Position numbers and translations under genes: made by a program. A DNA stretch of 64,000 nucleotides, from positions 985,740 through 1,049,739 of the forward strand of contig CAWHHO010000005.1 in NCBI GenBank assembly GCA_963829135.1, in the 5' to 3' direction. Of the stretch, positions 36,169 through 45,657 are shown one piece after another. The notes under the pieces were generated by a model. The model saw only the letters and a program-made list of their open reading frames with translations. It had not been told where the DNA came from and did no database searches. Position 1 is the stretch's first letter, and each line of letters begins with the position of its first letter. Source of the DNA: Kumtagia sp963829135 (lineage in GTDB: Bacteria; Pseudomonadota; Alphaproteobacteria; Rhizobiales; Rhizobiaceae).

Positions 36169-37408
36169 ATTGAAGCGCCCTAGCGCTCTTTAACGCCCTC
36201 ACCCGATCGGCGAGGCTGATGACACTTGTGGCCGGTTGCTCGCCCGTCCCCGCATCCTGGGCAGCTTCGAGCGCTTTGGTGACCGGAGAATCCTGCCCCT
36301 CAAGCTCGGAAGTCATCGCGAGAACCTGCGCGGCCAGTTCGCTGATTTGATCGCGAAGCTGCCTATCGCGCCCGCCCATCATGCCCTCGTCCTCGCTTGC
36401 GTTATCGCGCGCCGAGAGTTCGCCGCGCAGCTTCTGGTTCTCCCGGGTCATCGCAATCAGTCGCTCATCCAGACGCCGTCGCTCGGCGCTCAGTTTCAAG
36501 ACCGCGTCTTCCTCGCCTTCCTTTGCTTCATCCATCAGTTTCGATATCTGTTGGGAAAGATCGGCGACCTGCGCCTCCAGCCGGGCCTTTTCGTCCATTG
36601 TCTTGGTAAGCCTGGCATTGAGGTCGTTCTCAGTCATTGCGCTGGCTTTCAGCCGGTCGTGGGATTGCATGAGATCCTTCTCGCGCCGCTGGATCGTCTC
36701 TTCCTGGTCGGCAAGCGTCGTAAGCATCTGGGCGACCTTGTTTTCAAGGTCGACAGCCTTCTTCTTTTCGGATCGCGCAGCATCCTGTGCTTCACGCATC
36801 TCGGTCTGCGCATCGTGCACCCGCTTCTCCACGTCGCGTCTTTCGGCTCGCCAGCTGTTCAACTCGGCGGTGAGCCGCTCGACCTCGTTGGTTTGCGATA
36901 GGAACTCGACTTGCCCTGCTGCGATCGCGAGGCTCGCTTCATCATAGAGGCCGTTGATGCGCTCGAGCTCCCGGCCTCGCGCTCCCAGCGCGTCCTCCGC
37001 ATCGCGCAGCTTGCCGGTAACGTGCGTGATATCATCCGCCCGCTCACGCAGTTCCCCCTGCATAGCCGTGACTTTGGCATCGAGTTCCGCATTCCGCTTG
37101 CCAAGGTCGACCTTGGTGGCTTCGAGCGTGTTCAATCTCTCGCGATCACGCTCGACTTGCACGGCATGTTCGGAGGCCTTCTCACGGGCTTGCTTGGCGC
37201 TCATTTCGAGCCGGCGCGTCGATGTCGCGAATTCCGCGCGCAGCCGATCCTTGTCTGCCTGGATCTCCTCCAGCGACATGGGTACAGATGCCTCTACGCG
37301 CTTGCGCGTCAGCCGCACGGCGCGCCGCCACACCGCAGGTGCGATCACCAGCGCCAGGAACCCCGCAGTCAGGAACCCCAAGATAAAGTATAAGACGGAC
37401 TGGATCAC
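36137..37408 (-). CDS. membrane-anchored coiled-coil protein of unknown function
   Basis: A 423-residue protein with one N-terminal membrane helix (SVLYFILGFLTAGFLALVIA). It is followed by an almost continuous coiled coil (about residues 45-340) and a short low-complexity tail. The topology suggests an inner-membrane anchor with a cytoplasmic coiled-coil rod. I know this type as a conserved rhizobial protein without assigned function. It lies next to the EipA-like gene on the same strand, 113 bp downstream of it. Confidence 0.75.
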   Translation of the reverse strand: MIQSVLYFILGFLTAGFLALVIAPAVWRRAVRLTRKRVEASVPMSLEEIQADKDRLRAEFATSTRRLEMSAKQAREKASEHAVQVERDRERLNTLEATKVDLGKRNAELDAKVTAMQGELRERADDITHVTGKLRDAEDALGARGRELERINGLYDEASLAIAAGQVEFLSQTNEVERLTAELNSWRAERRDVEKRVHDAQTEMREAQDAARSEKKKAVDLENKVAQMLTTLADQEETIQRREKDLMQSHDRLKASAMTENDLNARLTKTMDEKARLEAQVADLSQQISKLMDEAKEGEEDAVLKLSAERRRLDERLIAMTRENQKLRGELSARDNASEDEGMMGGRDRQLRDQISELAAQVLAMTSELEGQDSPVTKALEAAQDAGTGEQPATSVISLADRVRALKSARALQSNHETLQIDV

Positions 37409-37521
37409 GACGATCCTTTTGGCATTGGGGTGCGAACCATCCGCTGACCGAGCCGCACCAAAGTGTCAAACGCTGCCCGCGAAACTGTCGCTTCTGTCCG
37501 GCATGGCAGGCCGAACAGAAG

Positions 37522-38106
37522 TCAGAACGGATTCCACGTCGCTTTCTTGGTAAGCTTCAGGTAGCCGATGTTTACGCCGAGACGCGCTCCGACACCGGTC
37601 CGCACCGGAACCAGGAGCAAATCGCCCTGCTTGAGCACATTGACACCAACACCGGCCACCATATAGGCCGCGCCGGCAACGCCCGCAAACCGGTCGTACA
37701 GCGCGTCAACATTATCAAGGTTGTACACCAGCATCATGATGCGGGAGCCTTCGCCGCCGAAGTCGAAGCCGACCGATGGCCCTTGCCAGAAGACTTTGTG
37801 GTCACCGGCATTTTTTGTGTAGAGCGTGCCCTCGCCATAGGTAAGGCCACCGACGAACGCGCCCGACCCCTCTTCGCCCAAAACATAACCGTTCGGGAGG
37901 CCATTCTGGGAGAAAATCTTCTCGATCGCCGTTGCCAGTCCGCCGGACGTCGCGCCAAAGAAGCGATGACCCGAATCGACGATCTCCTGCGCCGTGTATT
38001 CCTGGGCGCTAAGCGGTGTCGATGCCAGGCCGACAAGGCTGGCCGCCATGACCAGGACGGCAGCCACAAACCGGAACGCCATCCGGTTAAGGATTTGGGA
38101 AATCAT
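37522..38106 (-). CDS. EipA family envelope protein (DUF1134)
   Basis: A 194-residue protein with a signal peptide (FRFVAAVLVMAASLVGLAST, cleavage near SAQ-EY) and the DUF1134 domain, seen in EYTAQEIVDSGHRFFGATSG and GPSVGFDFGGEGSRIMMLVY. The Brucella homologue EipA is a periplasmic protein needed for envelope integrity, and its expression is linked to the CtrA/CcrM cell-cycle network. The position near chpT and ctrA is in keeping with this. The frame is intact and full length. Confidence 0.87.
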   Translation of the reverse strand: MISQILNRMAFRFVAAVLVMAASLVGLASTPLSAQEYTAQEIVDSGHRFFGATSGGLATAIEKIFSQNGLPNGYVLGEEGSGAFVGGLTYGEGTLYTKNAGDHKVFWQGPSVGFDFGGEGSRIMMLVYNLDNVDALYDRFAGVAGAAYMVAGVGVNVLKQGDLLLVPVRTGVGARLGVNIGYLKLTKKATWNPF

Positions 38107-38418
38107 TCTTTTCGTCTCCGTCCGCGAGTACTTCGCCGACGTCCCTGCCCTCCCGCTGCTCTAGTCCGGCAGCTTAGAGGTTACCACGGTAAACTATGCC
38201 GTAATCCTTTTTCAACCATTAAGCTCTCACATGATCGTGGCAGTTCGAAGACCAGATGGAACGGTTAAATCCGTATCTGATGTCCCGACTCGTTTCACCG
38301 CAACGATGCACTCCGTGAGTTGACGGCTACACGTTGAAGATGCCGATAGTTGGCGGCTGCAGACGGGCTGATTCGGGCGCGGCGCTTCAAATTTGAAGAT
38401 CACGGGGATAGAGACTCT

Positions 38419-39057
38419 ATGGCGGATATATTCACGCTCACTGCGACCGACCTCGCGGCACTTTTGTGCAGCCGCGTGTGCCACGACATCATCTCCCCGG
38501 TCGGAGCGATCAACAACGGCCTCGAACTTCTCGATGAAGGCGGCGCCGACGCGGATGCCATGAGCCTGATACGGGCCAGTGCGCGCAACGCCTCGGCGCG
38601 GCTGCAGTTCGCTCGCATCGCCTTTGGCGCTGCGGGCTCGGCTGGCATGGTGATCGATACCGGCGATGCCGAATCCGTGGCAGGCGCTTTCCTCCGCAAT
38701 GAGAAACCGGACTTCGAATGGCGTGGTCCGCGCTGGCTCTTGCCCAAGAACAATGTCAAGCTGCTTTTGAACCTCATTCTCGTTGCCAACGCGGCAATTC
38801 CGCGTGGCGGTAAGATCAACGTCGTGCTCGGCGGCACCGACTCCAATCCGACGTTCACTGTCTCCTCACGCGGACCGATGCTTCGAGTCCCGCCGAAATT
38901 TCTTGAGCTTCACTCCGGCACCAAGCCGGAAGAGGCAATCGACGCTCACGCCGTCCAGCCCTACTACACGCTGCTGCTTGCCAGGGAATCGGGTATGGAG
39001 ATCTCGATTCATGCCACAGCCGAGGAGATTGTCTTTGCGGCGGCGCGCTCCGAGTAG
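38419..39057 (+). CDS. chpT: histidine phosphotransferase ChpT
   Basis: 212 residues from the ATG at 38419. The first helix of the DHp-like domain carries the phospho-accepting His in RVCHDIISPVGAINNGLELL (about residue 22), and the degenerate ATPase-like domain follows without N/G-box motifs. ChpT relays phosphate from CckA to CtrA (and CpdR), the central cell-cycle relay of alphaproteobacteria. Its gene is convergent with ctrA, and a strong hairpin separates the two. Confidence 0.88.
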   Translation: MADIFTLTATDLAALLCSRVCHDIISPVGAINNGLELLDEGGADADAMSLIRASARNASARLQFARIAFGAAGSAGMVIDTGDAESVAGAFLRNEKPDFEWRGPRWLLPKNNVKLLLNLILVANAAIPRGGKINVVLGGTDSNPTFTVSSRGPMLRVPPKFLELHSGTKPEEAIDAHAVQPYYTLLLARESGMEISIHATAEEIVFAAARSE

Positions 39058-39196
39058 TCAGGCACGTTAAGAAAACATTTACCCAAACCCTTCTCCGTAA
39101 ATTTACCCGATCGACCTAACGTGAGTTCACCACGCATCGCTGGAGCCCGAGTTTGCAAGGTCGGCGCTCACCTGACCTCGCGCCGGTCTGCAAATG

Positions 39197-39223
39197 GAAA
39201 TGGCCGCTCCCAGCGGCCATTTC
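39197..39223. terminator. bidirectional terminator between chpT and ctrA
   Basis: GAAATGGCCGCT pairs with AGCGGCCATTTC around a three-base loop, a perfect 12-bp stem whose AT-rich base gives T-tracts on either strand. It lies between the convergent stops of chpT and ctrA. Confidence 0.85.
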
Positions 39224-39264
39224 AAATCGCATCCCGATGAATGGTTCGTCAGCGAAATGCGGTT

Positions 39265-39960
39265 TCAGGCGCTCTCGCGGACGTCTTCCGGTTCGCGCAG
39301 CACGTAGCCGCGTCCCCAGACCGTTTCGATGAAGTTCAATCCGCCGGATGCAGCGTCGAGCTTTTTGCGCAGCTTGCAGATAAACACGTCGATGATCTTG
39401 AGTTCAGGTTCGTCCATGCCACCGTAGAGGTGGTTGAGGAACATTTCCTTGGTAAGCGTCGTCCCCTTGCGCAGGGAAAGCAGCTCAAGCATCTGATATT
39501 CCTTGCCGGTCAGGTGCACACGCTGGCCGCCGACTTCCACAGTCTTGGCATCGAGGTTGACGATGAGATCGCCGGTAGTGATGACGGACTGGGCGTGGCC
39601 CTTCGAGCGGCGGACGATTGCGTGGATGCGCGCCACCAGTTCGTCCTTGTGAAACGGCTTGGTCATATAGTCGTCGGCGCCGAAGCCGAGGCCACGAACC
39701 TTGTCCTCGATGCCGGCCATGCCGGAGAGGATCAGGATTGGTGTCTTCACCTTGGAAAGACGCAGCGTCCTCAATACTTCATAGCCCGACATGTCGGGGA
39801 GGTTGAGGTCGAGAAGAATGATGTCATAGTCGTAGAGCTTGCCGAGGTCGACGCCTTCTTCACCAAGGTCGGTGGTGTAGACGTTGAAGCTCTCCGACTT
39901 AAGCATCAGTTCGATGCTTTGAGCTGTCGCACTGTCATCTTCTATCAGCAGAACGCGCAT
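39265..39960 (-). CDS. ctrA: cell cycle response regulator CtrA
   Basis: A 231-residue OmpR-type response regulator with the text characteristic of CtrA. The receiver domain is MRVLLIEDDSATAQSIELML, YDIILLDLNLPDMSGYEVLR (phospho-acceptor Asp near residue 51) and GADDYMTKPFHKDELVARIH. The winged-helix DNA-binding domain reads LTGKEYQMLELLSLRKGTTL and FICKLRKKLD. CtrA controls DNA replication, division and flagellar genes and is phosphorylated via CckA-ChpT, whose gene lies next to it. The promoter carries GAnTC methylation sites and TTAA elements. Confidence 0.96.
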   Translation of the reverse strand: MRVLLIEDDSATAQSIELMLKSESFNVYTTDLGEEGVDLGKLYDYDIILLDLNLPDMSGYEVLRTLRLSKVKTPILILSGMAGIEDKVRGLGFGADDYMTKPFHKDELVARIHAIVRRSKGHAQSVITTGDLIVNLDAKTVEVGGQRVHLTGKEYQMLELLSLRKGTTLTKEMFLNHLYGGMDEPELKIIDVFICKLRKKLDAASGGLNFIETVWGRGYVLREPEDVRESA

Positions 39961-40294
39961 CTATTTCCCCTTTTCTGCTGCCGTACCGGCCTCGGATCGC
40001 CATACAGTGCCGGAGCAGTGATTGCATGAATCTAAAACTGCCACCGAATGGTTAACAAAACCTAATTCCGATTGGCAAGTCGCGCGGTCAATTATCAGCT
40101 TACGCGCTATACACCTTTGATTCCACTGCGATTATCGAACGCAACATGGCCGGCAGAAAACCTTAACAACCAAGCCTAGGTGATTCTCTCGAATCGAAAA
40201 CCCGCAATTGGCCAAATGAGGCCGATTTTTTTTACCGTGCCTTAAGTCCTCAGCCCTATGATTAACAATGCCCGTAAACGAATAGTTACCGGGC
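39961..40294 (-). promoter_or_regulatory. ctrA / fliJ-like divergent control region with GAnTC and CtrA-type sites
   Basis: The 450 bp between ctrA and the divergent gene hold GAnTC (CcrM methylation) sites at 40028-40032, 40119-40123, 40182-40186 and 40191-40195. TTAA elements at 40052, 40163 and 40262 include ATTA-N7-TTAA (minus strand, 40052-40066), close to the CtrA site TTAA-N7-TTAA. This matches the known methylation-sensitive and autoregulated ctrA promoters of Caulobacter and Brucella. Functional assignment is inferred. Confidence 0.6.
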
Positions 40295-40408
40295 GTGAAA
40301 TTTCTTAGGAATTTGTTTCCTTCCCCGGAGGAGGTTCTCAGGGTGGAGGCGCTGCAACGCATTTGCAGCGATTTCGGGTTGCGTGTGAGTTGCGTTGGAG
40401 TGTTGAAC

Positions 40409-40786
40409 ATGAAGTCACGTGAGAACCTTGTTCGGCTGAAGCAGTTTCAGGTGAATGATAAGCGCCGGCGGTTGGCGCAACTCGATCTCATGATCTCCGA
40501 ATTCGAGCGCATGGCGAATGACCTGGAACTGCAGATCGCGGTCGAGGAGAAGAAGGCAGGCATCAGCGATGTCAATCATTTTGCCTATCCGACCTTTGCA
40601 AAGGCGGCCCGCCAGCGCCGCGACAATCTCAAGAATTCCCAGACCGACCTGGCCGACCAGCGTAACTCGGCGCTCTCCTTGCTCAAGGACGCCGAAGTGG
40701 AACTGTCGAAAGCTCAGATGCTGGAATCGCGCGATGTGAAGACGCGCGAACCCGAGGTCCACGGCCATACGGCGATGATCGGCTGA
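40409..40786 (+). CDS. FliJ-like coiled-coil protein divergent from ctrA
   Basis: A 125-residue, highly charged coiled-coil protein (LVRLKQFQVNDKRRRLAQLD, MISEFERMANDLELQIAVEE). Size and charge pattern resemble FliJ, the flagellar export chaperone, and such a gene is often annotated next to ctrA in rhizobia. No other flagellar gene is in the window. The ATG at 40409 is chosen over an upstream in-frame ATG (40295), since that would place the N-terminus inside the control region. CtrA-type TTAA sites upstream suggest cell-cycle control. Confidence 0.65.
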   Translation: MKSRENLVRLKQFQVNDKRRRLAQLDLMISEFERMANDLELQIAVEEKKAGISDVNHFAYPTFAKAARQRRDNLKNSQTDLADQRNSALSLLKDAEVELSKAQMLESRDVKTREPEVHGHTAMIG

Positions 40787-41033
40787 AGAGCCGCTTGCGC
40801 AGTATCGACGAAGGGCCAGTTGCTTAAGGCCAAGGCTCTGGTGATTTTCGCGGTAAGAACCAGCGGCGCGGCGACCGCTTTCACCGGGGCTCGTAGATTT
40901 TTCCGGCAGCCATGCTGCTGACCGCAACGGCCTTCGCTCTGACCAAGCACGAATGAACGACGGGAATGCTGGTCATCGCCCGTTCGTTCAAGCTCCAAAA
41001 TAACGGAGCCCCTGATTGCAAGCAGCTCGGAAA

Positions 41034-41309
41034 TCAGTGTCGGTATTGCTGAATTCTGGTCGTCCGCAGGCCCGCGAGACCGTATTCATCGATCGAAGCC
41101 TGCCAGGAAAGGAATTCCTCGGTCGTCAGTTTGTAACGCTGGCATGCCTCCTCAAGGCTGAGCAGCCCGCCGCGAACGGCAGCAACGACTTCCGCCTTGC
41201 GGCGGATAACCCACCTGCGTGTATTGGTTGGCGGCAGATCGGCAATTGTCAGGGGGCTGCCGTCAGGCCCGATGACGTATTTTACGCGTGGTCTTACAAG
41301 ATCGGTCAT
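41034..41309 (-). CDS. sciP: CtrA inhibitor SciP (DUF1153)
   Basis: A 91-residue protein with the DUF1153 pattern: VKYVIGPDGSPLTIADLPP, TRRWVIRRKAEVVAAVRGGL and EEACQRYKLTTEEFLSWQ, the latter being a helix-turn-helix. SciP binds DNA-bound CtrA and blocks its activation of target promoters after replication begins. A second ATG precedes the chosen one directly. A TTAA-N7-CTAA element at 41363-41377, upstream of the start, may be a CtrA site, in line with CtrA control of sciP in Caulobacter. Confidence 0.88.
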   Translation of the reverse strand: MTDLVRPRVKYVIGPDGSPLTIADLPPTNTRRWVIRRKAEVVAAVRGGLLSLEEACQRYKLTTEEFLSWQASIDEYGLAGLRTTRIQQYRH

Positions 41310-41582
41310 CATACTCTCTACAATACACACAGACCTAATCGTCGCCCAACTTACGCCAACAGCTTTAAAAATTGCCTAAGCTGTGCGATGAGGTTCGGAA
41401 CATCTCGATAAATGGAATCCTTCGCCTCCAACGGCAATTTTAACGACCGTGCGAACACCGCGCCATCCCAGCAATATCAACAGGTTGCCATGCGGAGGCA
41501 TGATCTGGTCGCGCGGCTTCGCTTGACGTATATTGCGGACATGGGCAAAACCCATCGGTCCGCAGACTTTGGAAAACCCTTA

Positions 41583-42768
41583 ATGAACAGCCTTGACCTG
41601 CCGGGAGAGCCCGAAAATACGCGTATCGTCGTGGCAATGTCCGGCGGCGTTGACTTATCGGTCGTCGCCGGCATCCTGAAGCGTGAGGGCTACGACGTCG
41701 TCGGCGTGACGCTGCAGCTTTACGATCATGGCGCGGCCACGCACCGCGCCGGCTCCTGCTGCGCCGGCCGCGATATCGACGATGCGCGCCGTGTTTCCCA
41801 GACCTTGGGCATTCCGCATTATGTGCTCGACTATGAGGAACGGTTCCGCAAGGCGGTCATCGACCCGTTTGCCGCGAGCTATGTCGCGGGCGAAACCCCG
41901 ATTCCCTGTGTATCGTGCAACCAGACCGTAAAATTCGCGGATCTGCTCGAGACTGCCCGCGATCTGGGCGCCGCCGCCCTTGCGACCGGCCACTATATCC
42001 GCAGCCACGCCAATGGTGCGCATCGCGCCCTCTTCCGTCCGGTCGATTCCGACCGCGACCAGAGTTATTTCCTGTTCGCGACTACGCAGGAACAGATCGA
42101 CTATCTGCGCTTCCCGCTGGGTGGCATGTCCAAGCCGGAAGTCCGCGACATCGCGCAGCAGCTTGGCCTTAGTGTCGCCGCCAAGCAGGACAGCCAGGAC
42201 ATCTGCTTCGTGCCGCAGGGCAAGTATTCCGATGTCATCGCCAGGCTGCAAGCCTGCTGCTGCCACCCCCGGCGACATTGTTCATATCGACGGTCGCGTG
42301 CTTGGCCGACACGAAGGCATTCTTCGCTATACGATCGGCCAGCGCCGCGGTATCGGAGTGGCGTCCGGCGAGCCGCTCTATGTCGTCCATCTCGATGCCG
42401 ATCGCGCTCGCGTCATCGTCGGTCCGCGCGAGGCGCTGGAGACGCGCCGCGTCTATCTGCGCACCATCAATTGGCTTGGCGACGACGATCTCAGCGCTGT
42501 CGGTCCCGAAGGCGTCGAGCTTTTCGCCAAGGTGCGTTCGACCCGCCCGCCGCGCCCAGCCACGCTATGTCGCGAGGGCGGATCGACCTGGGTGGAGCTC
42601 GCCGAAGGCGAGTCCGGCATCGCGCCCGGCCAAGCCTGCGTGCTTTATGGCGACAATTCCAATACCGCCCGCGTTCTCGGCGGTGGTTTCATCGAGCGTT
42701 CCGAGCGCGGCGCGGCCGCGGAGGCGATGCTGGCGAGGCTGGCCAGCGTCCAGATCGCCGCCGAGTAG
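41583..42768 (+). CDS. mnmA: tRNA 2-thiouridine synthase MnmA (one frameshift, altered PP-loop)
   Basis: About 395 residues after removing one extra base near 42248-42251. The enzyme is recognised by TLQLYDHGAATHRAGSCCAG, PIPCVSCNQTVKFADLL (catalytic Cys), ALATGHYIRS, DRDQSYFLF and KQDSQDICFVPQGKYSD. It installs sulfur at U34 of tRNA for Lys, Glu and Gln. The PP-loop, normally SGGVDSS, reads SGGVDLS because residue 25 is Leu (codon TTA, 41655-41657) where an ATP-binding Ser is expected. A single base change (TCA to TTA) would explain this; it may be an error like the frameshift. The ATG at 41583 is preceded by no strong ribosome site. Confidence 0.9.
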
Positions 42769-42898
42769 CGTCCGGCATACGGGGCTCTTTACGGCATTGA
42801 CGAGCAAGGCGCTAAGGCGCATCGTCATCGCACAGCGTATTGCGTGTCACTTCCGTACAGCCTGAAGCAGTCCGAACACGTCAGAGGGGCGTTTTCCG

Positions 42899-43741
42899 AT
42901 GGAACGGGCAGTTCACATGCCGCCACCAAATTCGGCTTATGTGCTGGGTCACTCCGAGCAGGAGATGGAGCGGCTGCGTGTGCAGGCGAGGCTGATCAAT
43001 CCGATAACACGTCAGTTCCTTGAAGAAGCGGGCATCTCGCCAGGCATGCGGGTGCTCGACGTCGGCACAGGTGTTGGCGAAACAGCATTTCTCACTGCCG
43101 AGCTCGTGGGAACCGCGGGGACTGTCATCGGCGTCGACAGGTCCGAAGTCGCGCTCGCGACTGCACGCGACCGTGCCCGCGAACTGGGGTTTGAAAACAT
43201 CACATTCATCCAAGGCGACCCTGGCGAGATGGCCTTCGATAAGCCTTTCGATGCCATAATGGGCCGCTACGTGCTGATGTTTCAGCCTGACCCGGCGCTG
43301 ATGCTGGGGAAGTTGAAGCGTCTGCTTAGACCTGCCGGCCTGGTAGTGTTCCACGAGCCGGATTGGCAAGCCACAAGATCGTTTCCGATTGCTCCGCTCT
43401 TTGATCGTTGCTGCGCAATGGCCAAAGCGGCACTGCGCCACGGCAACGCCGATACCGAGATGGGAACAAAACTTCATCTGACCTACCTCCAGGCCGGACT
43501 TCCCATGCCGGTGATGCGTATCCGCTCCACGATCGGCGCGGGCGTCAACGCCCGCGATGAGGTGCATCTGAAAGCTGACCTCGTCGTCACGCTTGCCGCA
43601 GAGATCGAGCGGATGGGGCTGGCAACCGAGGAAGAGCTGGGCCTCTCGACACTGGCCGAACGGGCGATCGCGGAAGTCATCGCCAATCGCAGCGTCGTCA
43701 TCGGCAGAAGCGAGATCGCGGCCTGGACGCGCCTGGCCTGA
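42899..43741 (+). CDS. class I SAM-dependent methyltransferase
   Basis: 280 residues with AdoMet motif I VLDVGTGVGETAFLTAEL (about residue 52), motif II region GVDRSEVALATARDRAREL and FDAIMGRYVLMFQPDP. The overall pattern is the UbiE/Methyltransf_11 type with a C-terminal extension. It acts on a small molecule that cannot be predicted. The frame is intact; the gene is convergent with the next oxidoreductase. Confidence 0.83.
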   Translation: MERAVHMPPPNSAYVLGHSEQEMERLRVQARLINPITRQFLEEAGISPGMRVLDVGTGVGETAFLTAELVGTAGTVIGVDRSEVALATARDRARELGFENITFIQGDPGEMAFDKPFDAIMGRYVLMFQPDPALMLGKLKRLLRPAGLVVFHEPDWQATRSFPIAPLFDRCCAMAKAALRHGNADTEMGTKLHLTYLQAGLPMPVMRIRSTIGAGVNARDEVHLKADLVVTLAAEIERMGLATEEELGLSTLAERAIAEVIANRSVVIGRSEIAAWTRLA

Positions 43742-43805
43742 CGGAACCTGCTCGACTGTTGCTCGCGATATGAAATCGGAGGCCACTCGGCTGCTCGTGA
43801 AACGC

Positions 43806-44759
43806 TCAGCTGTGCGTCACGGTGCCTGCAGTGAGGATGCGCAGCACATCCACGCCCTCCTCGCCGCTGGTGCGCGGCGTCTCGCGCGTTTCAATACAAT
43901 GGATGAAGTGCTCGAGCTCGCGCGTCAGCGGCATTCCGCCGGTGACGGGAATGTAGGTAGGCTCATTGGTGGTCGCGACCCACTGGCCGCTATCCTGCCA
44001 GACCTCGTGATTGTAGATGGCAAGCTTGCGCTCCCAGGGCTCCACGTCGTCGAAGACCGCCATACCCTTGGTGCCGACGACGGTCAGCCGTCGCTCGCGA
44101 TAGGGGTTGAGCCGCGAGGCGAAAAGGTGGCTGCGCAAGCCGCCGGGAAACCGCATATGCAGATGCGCGAAGTCGCTGAGGCGGTCCAGCAATGCCGCGC
44201 CCTCGCCGCGCACCTCGCTCGGCGCCTGTCCGGTTATGGCAAGGATCATCGACAGGTCGTGCGGCGCCAGGTCCCACAGGGCATCGTTCTCTGTATGGAA
44301 TTTGCCGAGGCCCAGACGGTGCGAATGGATGTATTTCACCTCGCCCAGTTCGCCGGCATCAATCAGCGCTTTCAACTTCTCGAAGGCCGGATGAAAGCGC
44401 AACACATGCCCGGTCATGAAGATTCGGCCATGCTTCGCCGCTGCCGCGACTGCGCGCTCGGCATCGGGCACGGTCAGCGCTATCGGCTTTTCGACCAGCA
44501 CGTCCTTGCCCCCCTCGACGGCACGGATCGCCGATTCGGCGTGAAACTGCGGTGGCAACGCCATGATGACGGCATCGACGTCGTCGCGCGAAAATAGATC
44601 CGCGACGGGGATCCAGATGCACTCATGTTCGGCAGCAAAGCCCTCGGCACGTGCGCCATTGGCGTCGGCTACGGCGTATAGTGCGCCGAGGTTCTTCAGG
44701 GTGCGGACATGGTTTGCGCCCCAATAGCCGCACCCAAGGACCGCGATACGTGGCTTCAT
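43806..44759 (-). CDS. Gfo/Idh/MocA family oxidoreductase
   Basis: 317 residues from the ATG at 44759. The Rossmann motif VLGCGYWGANHVRTL begins at residue 6, and the catalytic EKPIAL follows near residue 95. The WGANH variant is common in sugar-nucleotide dehydrogenases of the WbpB/WlbA type, which oxidise UDP-N-acetyl sugars, so a role in surface glycan synthesis is possible. No glycan genes are adjacent. Confidence 0.83.
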   Translation of the reverse strand: MKPRIAVLGCGYWGANHVRTLKNLGALYAVADANGARAEGFAAEHECIWIPVADLFSRDDVDAVIMALPPQFHAESAIRAVEGGKDVLVEKPIALTVPDAERAVAAAAKHGRIFMTGHVLRFHPAFEKLKALIDAGELGEVKYIHSHRLGLGKFHTENDALWDLAPHDLSMILAITGQAPSEVRGEGAALLDRLSDFAHLHMRFPGGLRSHLFASRLNPYRERRLTVVGTKGMAVFDDVEPWERKLAIYNHEVWQDSGQWVATTNEPTYIPVTGGMPLTRELEHFIHCIETRETPRTSGEEGVDVLRILTAGTVTHS

Positions 44760-45041
44760 CAAGTCGTGAACTCTGGGGCGGAATGCCGGCAAAAAGAGAT
44801 TTCGGGCAAAGACATAGCCAGCGCCCGACACGAACTCAAGCCCACCGCATGCACGTTTGGTTTCAATGGAAAACGTGCGTTCACCAGATCAATCCCAGAT
44901 ATGACCCGCCACTCCGCAGTTCAATTCAGAACGCGTCCGCGCAATGCCGGAAAGGCGGCGGCGCTGCTTGACAGCCTCGCTCTACGCCCACTATATCACC
45001 GCTGCCTTTCGATCCGGCGGCACGGCGTGCCGCTTCACGAT

Positions 45042-45118
45042 GGCGGGATAGCTCAGTTGGTTAGAGCGAGGGAATCATAATCCTTAGGTCGGGGGTTCAA
45101 ATCCCTCTCCCGCTACCA
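45042..45118 (+). tRNA. tRNA-Met (anticodon CAT)
   Basis: A 77-base cloverleaf with encoded CCA. The acceptor stem is GGCGGGA/TCCCGCT (first pair G-T), the D-arm GCTC...GAGC, the anticodon stem AGGGA/TCCTT with loop ATCATAA (CAT), and the T-arm GGGGG TTCAAAT CCCTC. The sequence is close to alphaproteobacterial elongator tRNA-Met; a lysidine-modified tRNA-Ile2 is less likely. The content downstream turns accessory, so it may be an integration site. Confidence 0.9.
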
Positions 45119-45122
45119 ATGG

Positions 45123-45151
45123 TCCAGCCCCCAAGGCTGGATCGTCTTGTT
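45123..45151 (+). terminator. terminator after tRNA-Met
   Basis: TCCAGCC (45123-45129) and GGCTGGA (45135-45141) form a 7-bp stem with loop CCCAA, followed by TCGTCTTGTTT. Confidence 0.75.
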
Positions 45152-45459
45152 TCAGCAGAGGATCAGGTACGCTGTAGCGCGTCGCGCGATCTGGCAAATT
45201 TGTCAGTGGATGTGGCAGCAGCGCGACTTTCGTTGAAACGTCTTCGAAGATTGTTCGAATCACTCAGGGCAGTGGCGGTTGGACCTCACCGTCCGTTGCT
45301 CACCAGCGGCCCCCGGTCTGGAAGCCCTCCAAAATAAGCTCAAGGCTTGTCGCAAAGCTCGGGACCGATGATAACTCCGATAGCTCTTTTAATTCTGTTT
45401 TCAAATTGGGCTGCTTAAATCCCAATCTCCGTTTTTGACACGCTTGAGAACAGGTAATA
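45152..45459. other. no gene seen downstream of tRNA-Met
   Basis: About 300 bp without a supported gene on either strand. The base composition becomes more AT-rich at 45380-45440 than in the flanking core genes. Confidence 0.4.
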
Positions 45460-45645
45460 TTAGCCACCAGTCATCAGGCCCAACAGCTTGGAGTCACGCT
45501 CAACAGCCAGCTGGCGCTCCCTCTCAAAAGCTTTGTCGACCTGCCGGCTGGGGTGTTCACGCTCCTGGTGCATCCGATCAGCCTTCGCTTCTATGCGCTC
45601 GGATTGCCGATCGTAGACCCGGCGGATCTTGGCAAATATGCCCAT
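45460..45645 (-). CDS. small charged protein of unknown function
   Basis: A 61-residue, highly charged, helical protein (IRRVYDRQSERIEAKADRMH, VDKAFERERQLAVERDSKLL). It is preceded by a good ribosome site (AAGGAG, about 10 bases before the ATG). It follows closely the end of a broken coiled-coil gene on the same strand. No family is recognised. Confidence 0.5.
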   Translation of the reverse strand: MGIFAKIRRVYDRQSERIEAKADRMHQEREHPSRQVDKAFERERQLAVERDSKLLGLMTGG

Positions 45646-45657
45646 TAGCCCAACTCC

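Noticed and set aside
45042..45118. tRNA-Ile2 (lysidine) instead of tRNA-Met
   Set aside because: The anticodon CAT fits both, but the stem sequences resemble alphaproteobacterial elongator tRNA-Met. Not fully excluded.
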